Part shown: positions 14,280 to 14,834 of the stretch, piece after piece
Layout: every line of letters starts with the position of its first letter
Numbering within the stretch: the first letter of the stretch is position 1
Source of the DNA: UBA8231 sp964512165
Lineage (GTDB): Bacteria > Latescibacterota > UBA2968 > UBA8231
Reading direction: 5' to 3'
DNA length: 14,834 nt
Assembly (NCBI GenBank): GCA_964512165.1
Contig: CAZEHQ010000101.1
Span: 1 to 14,834, forward strand
Program-made: the position numbers and the translations under genes
Notes under the pieces: generated by a model
What the model saw: the letters and a program-made list of their open reading frames with translations, nothing else
Told to the model about the DNA's origin: nothing
The model's database searches: none

Positions 14280-14834
14280 AGCACCCCCGCCAGCCAGTCG
14301 AAGGCCTTGTCCTGCATGGCCGGGTCGAACTGGTGGGGCACGTCCCACCACTCGGTGACCAGGCCCGCCGCCGCGCCGTGGTCGCGGTAGACCCGCCGGA
14401 TCCGCTCGAAGGCGGCCTCCGTGCCCTGGCGGGGGAAGAGGCCGTCCTGCTCGCCGGCGTAGAGCAGCATCGGCTTGGGGCAGGCGAGGCTCGCCAGGTC
14501 GGGGATCTCGAGGTCGCGGCGCATGCCCGGCAGGAGCATGGAGAAGGCCGAGCCGCTCTTGTTCTGGTTGTTCACGCCCCGCATCAGGCTCTCCTGGGTG
14601 GCCATCCAGCAGACGCCGATGCAGGCGGCGACCGCGTCCGACATGGCCGCCAGGCTCCAGGCGCGGTAGCAGCCGACCGACAGCCCGCAGCAGGCGACCC
14701 GGGTCTCGTCGACCTCGGGCAGGGCGGCGAGGAGCTCCGCCGAGCGGCGGTCGTCGTGGAGCAGGACGCCGTACCAGGTCAGGCCCATCTGCATCAGGTT
14801 CATCGCCGTCAGGGACTGCTGGTGGTGCAGGTAC
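14276..14834 (-). CDS. Alpha/beta hydrolase (dienelactone hydrolase / acetyl esterase-like), 5' end off the right edge
   Basis: The frame is open to the window edge, so 185 residues of the C-terminal part are visible and the N-terminus lies outside. A Met at 14803 is internal, preceded by about ten more in-frame residues. The serine-hydrolase elbow is VACCGLSVGCYRAWSL (Gly-Leu-Ser-Val-Gly). The acid is probably the Asp in LLYAGEQDGLFP and the base the His in VPHQFDP, so a complete catalytic triad is present. The order and spacing match the dienelactone hydrolase / acetylxylan-esterase-like superfamily common in bacteria that use complex glycans. The C-terminus overlaps the Asp-box protein gene by 4 bases (GTGA), so the pair is probably co-translated. 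The substrate is unknown. An ester on a sugar is plausible from the neighbours, but this is inference. Confidence 0.87.
   Translation of the reverse strand, partial: YLHHQQSLTAMNLMQMGLTWYGVLLHDDRRSAELLAALPEVDETRVACCGLSVGCYRAWSLAAMSDAVAACIGVCWMATQESLMRGVNNQNKSGSAFSMLLPGMRRDLEIPDLASLACPKPMLLYAGEQDGLFPRQGTEAAFERIRRVYRDHGAAAGLVTEWWDVPHQFDPAMQDKAFDWLAGVL

Noticed and set aside
11850..14390. 846-codon open frame on the plus strand across three minus-strand genes
   Set aside because: The translation is a low-complexity Gly/Ala/Val/Arg/Asp mix typical of the antisense of high-GC genes, crosses gene borders and has no family motif. The minus-strand products show clear domains.
1..14834. CRISPR array, tRNA/rRNA genes, insertion sequences or prophage genes
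   Set aside because: No regularly spaced repeats, no cloverleaf or rRNA-like stretches, and no transposase, integrase or phage protein motifs were seen in any real frame.

Overview
Every gene in this 14.8 kb window lies on the minus strand, so transcription runs from the right edge towards position 1. GC content is high, GTG starts are frequent (four of ten genes), and gaps between genes are mostly 4-base overlaps or 1-11 bases. I see no rRNA, tRNA, CRISPR array, insertion sequence or phage gene. The mix of families (discoidin-like domains joined to a FlgD/CHU_C-like C-terminal Ig domain, a CBM9/DOMON-like secreted protein, DUF4380, an Asp-box propeller fused to a LamG domain, a SurA-like parvulin) suggests a Gram-negative bacterium of the broad FCB type, such as a Latescibacterota-, Eisenbacteria- or Gemmatimonadota-like lineage. 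That placement is inference, not proof.

Right block (14834 to 9345): four tightly packed genes. They are an alpha/beta hydrolase whose N-terminus lies off the right edge, a cytoplasmic-looking Asp-box (sialidase-like) propeller with a LamG domain, an exported DUF4380 protein, and an exported parvulin-type peptidyl-prolyl isomerase. Junctions are a GTGA overlap, a 1-base gap and an ATGA overlap, so this looks like one transcription unit.

Middle (8960 to 9344): the only real intergenic region, 385 bases. It holds a good sigma70-like promoter, an AT-rich inverted/direct repeat upstream of it, a GC-rich hairpin in the predicted leader, and a perfectly placed AGGAGG ribosome binding site. This is the start of a second transcription unit.

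Left block (8959 to beyond 1): six genes, all apparently exported. They are a CBM9-like protein, a lipoprotein, three tandem paralogous proteins (636, 651 and 768 aa) and a larger protein running off the left edge. The two longer paralogues and the last gene follow with gaps of only 2-11 bases. The three paralogues share a short signature ([FY]GEG[YF], then S-x-x-I-x-L), a middle beta module and a C-terminal module with TPNGDG-x-ND, and all end in Tyr. The hypothesis worth testing is a multi-subunit cell-surface assembly, possibly glycan-binding. It would be anchored by the lipoprotein and the last protein, with the upstream parvulin helping fold it in the periplasm. I do not know a named system with this layout. 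The far-left gene is cut off and its family was not recognised.
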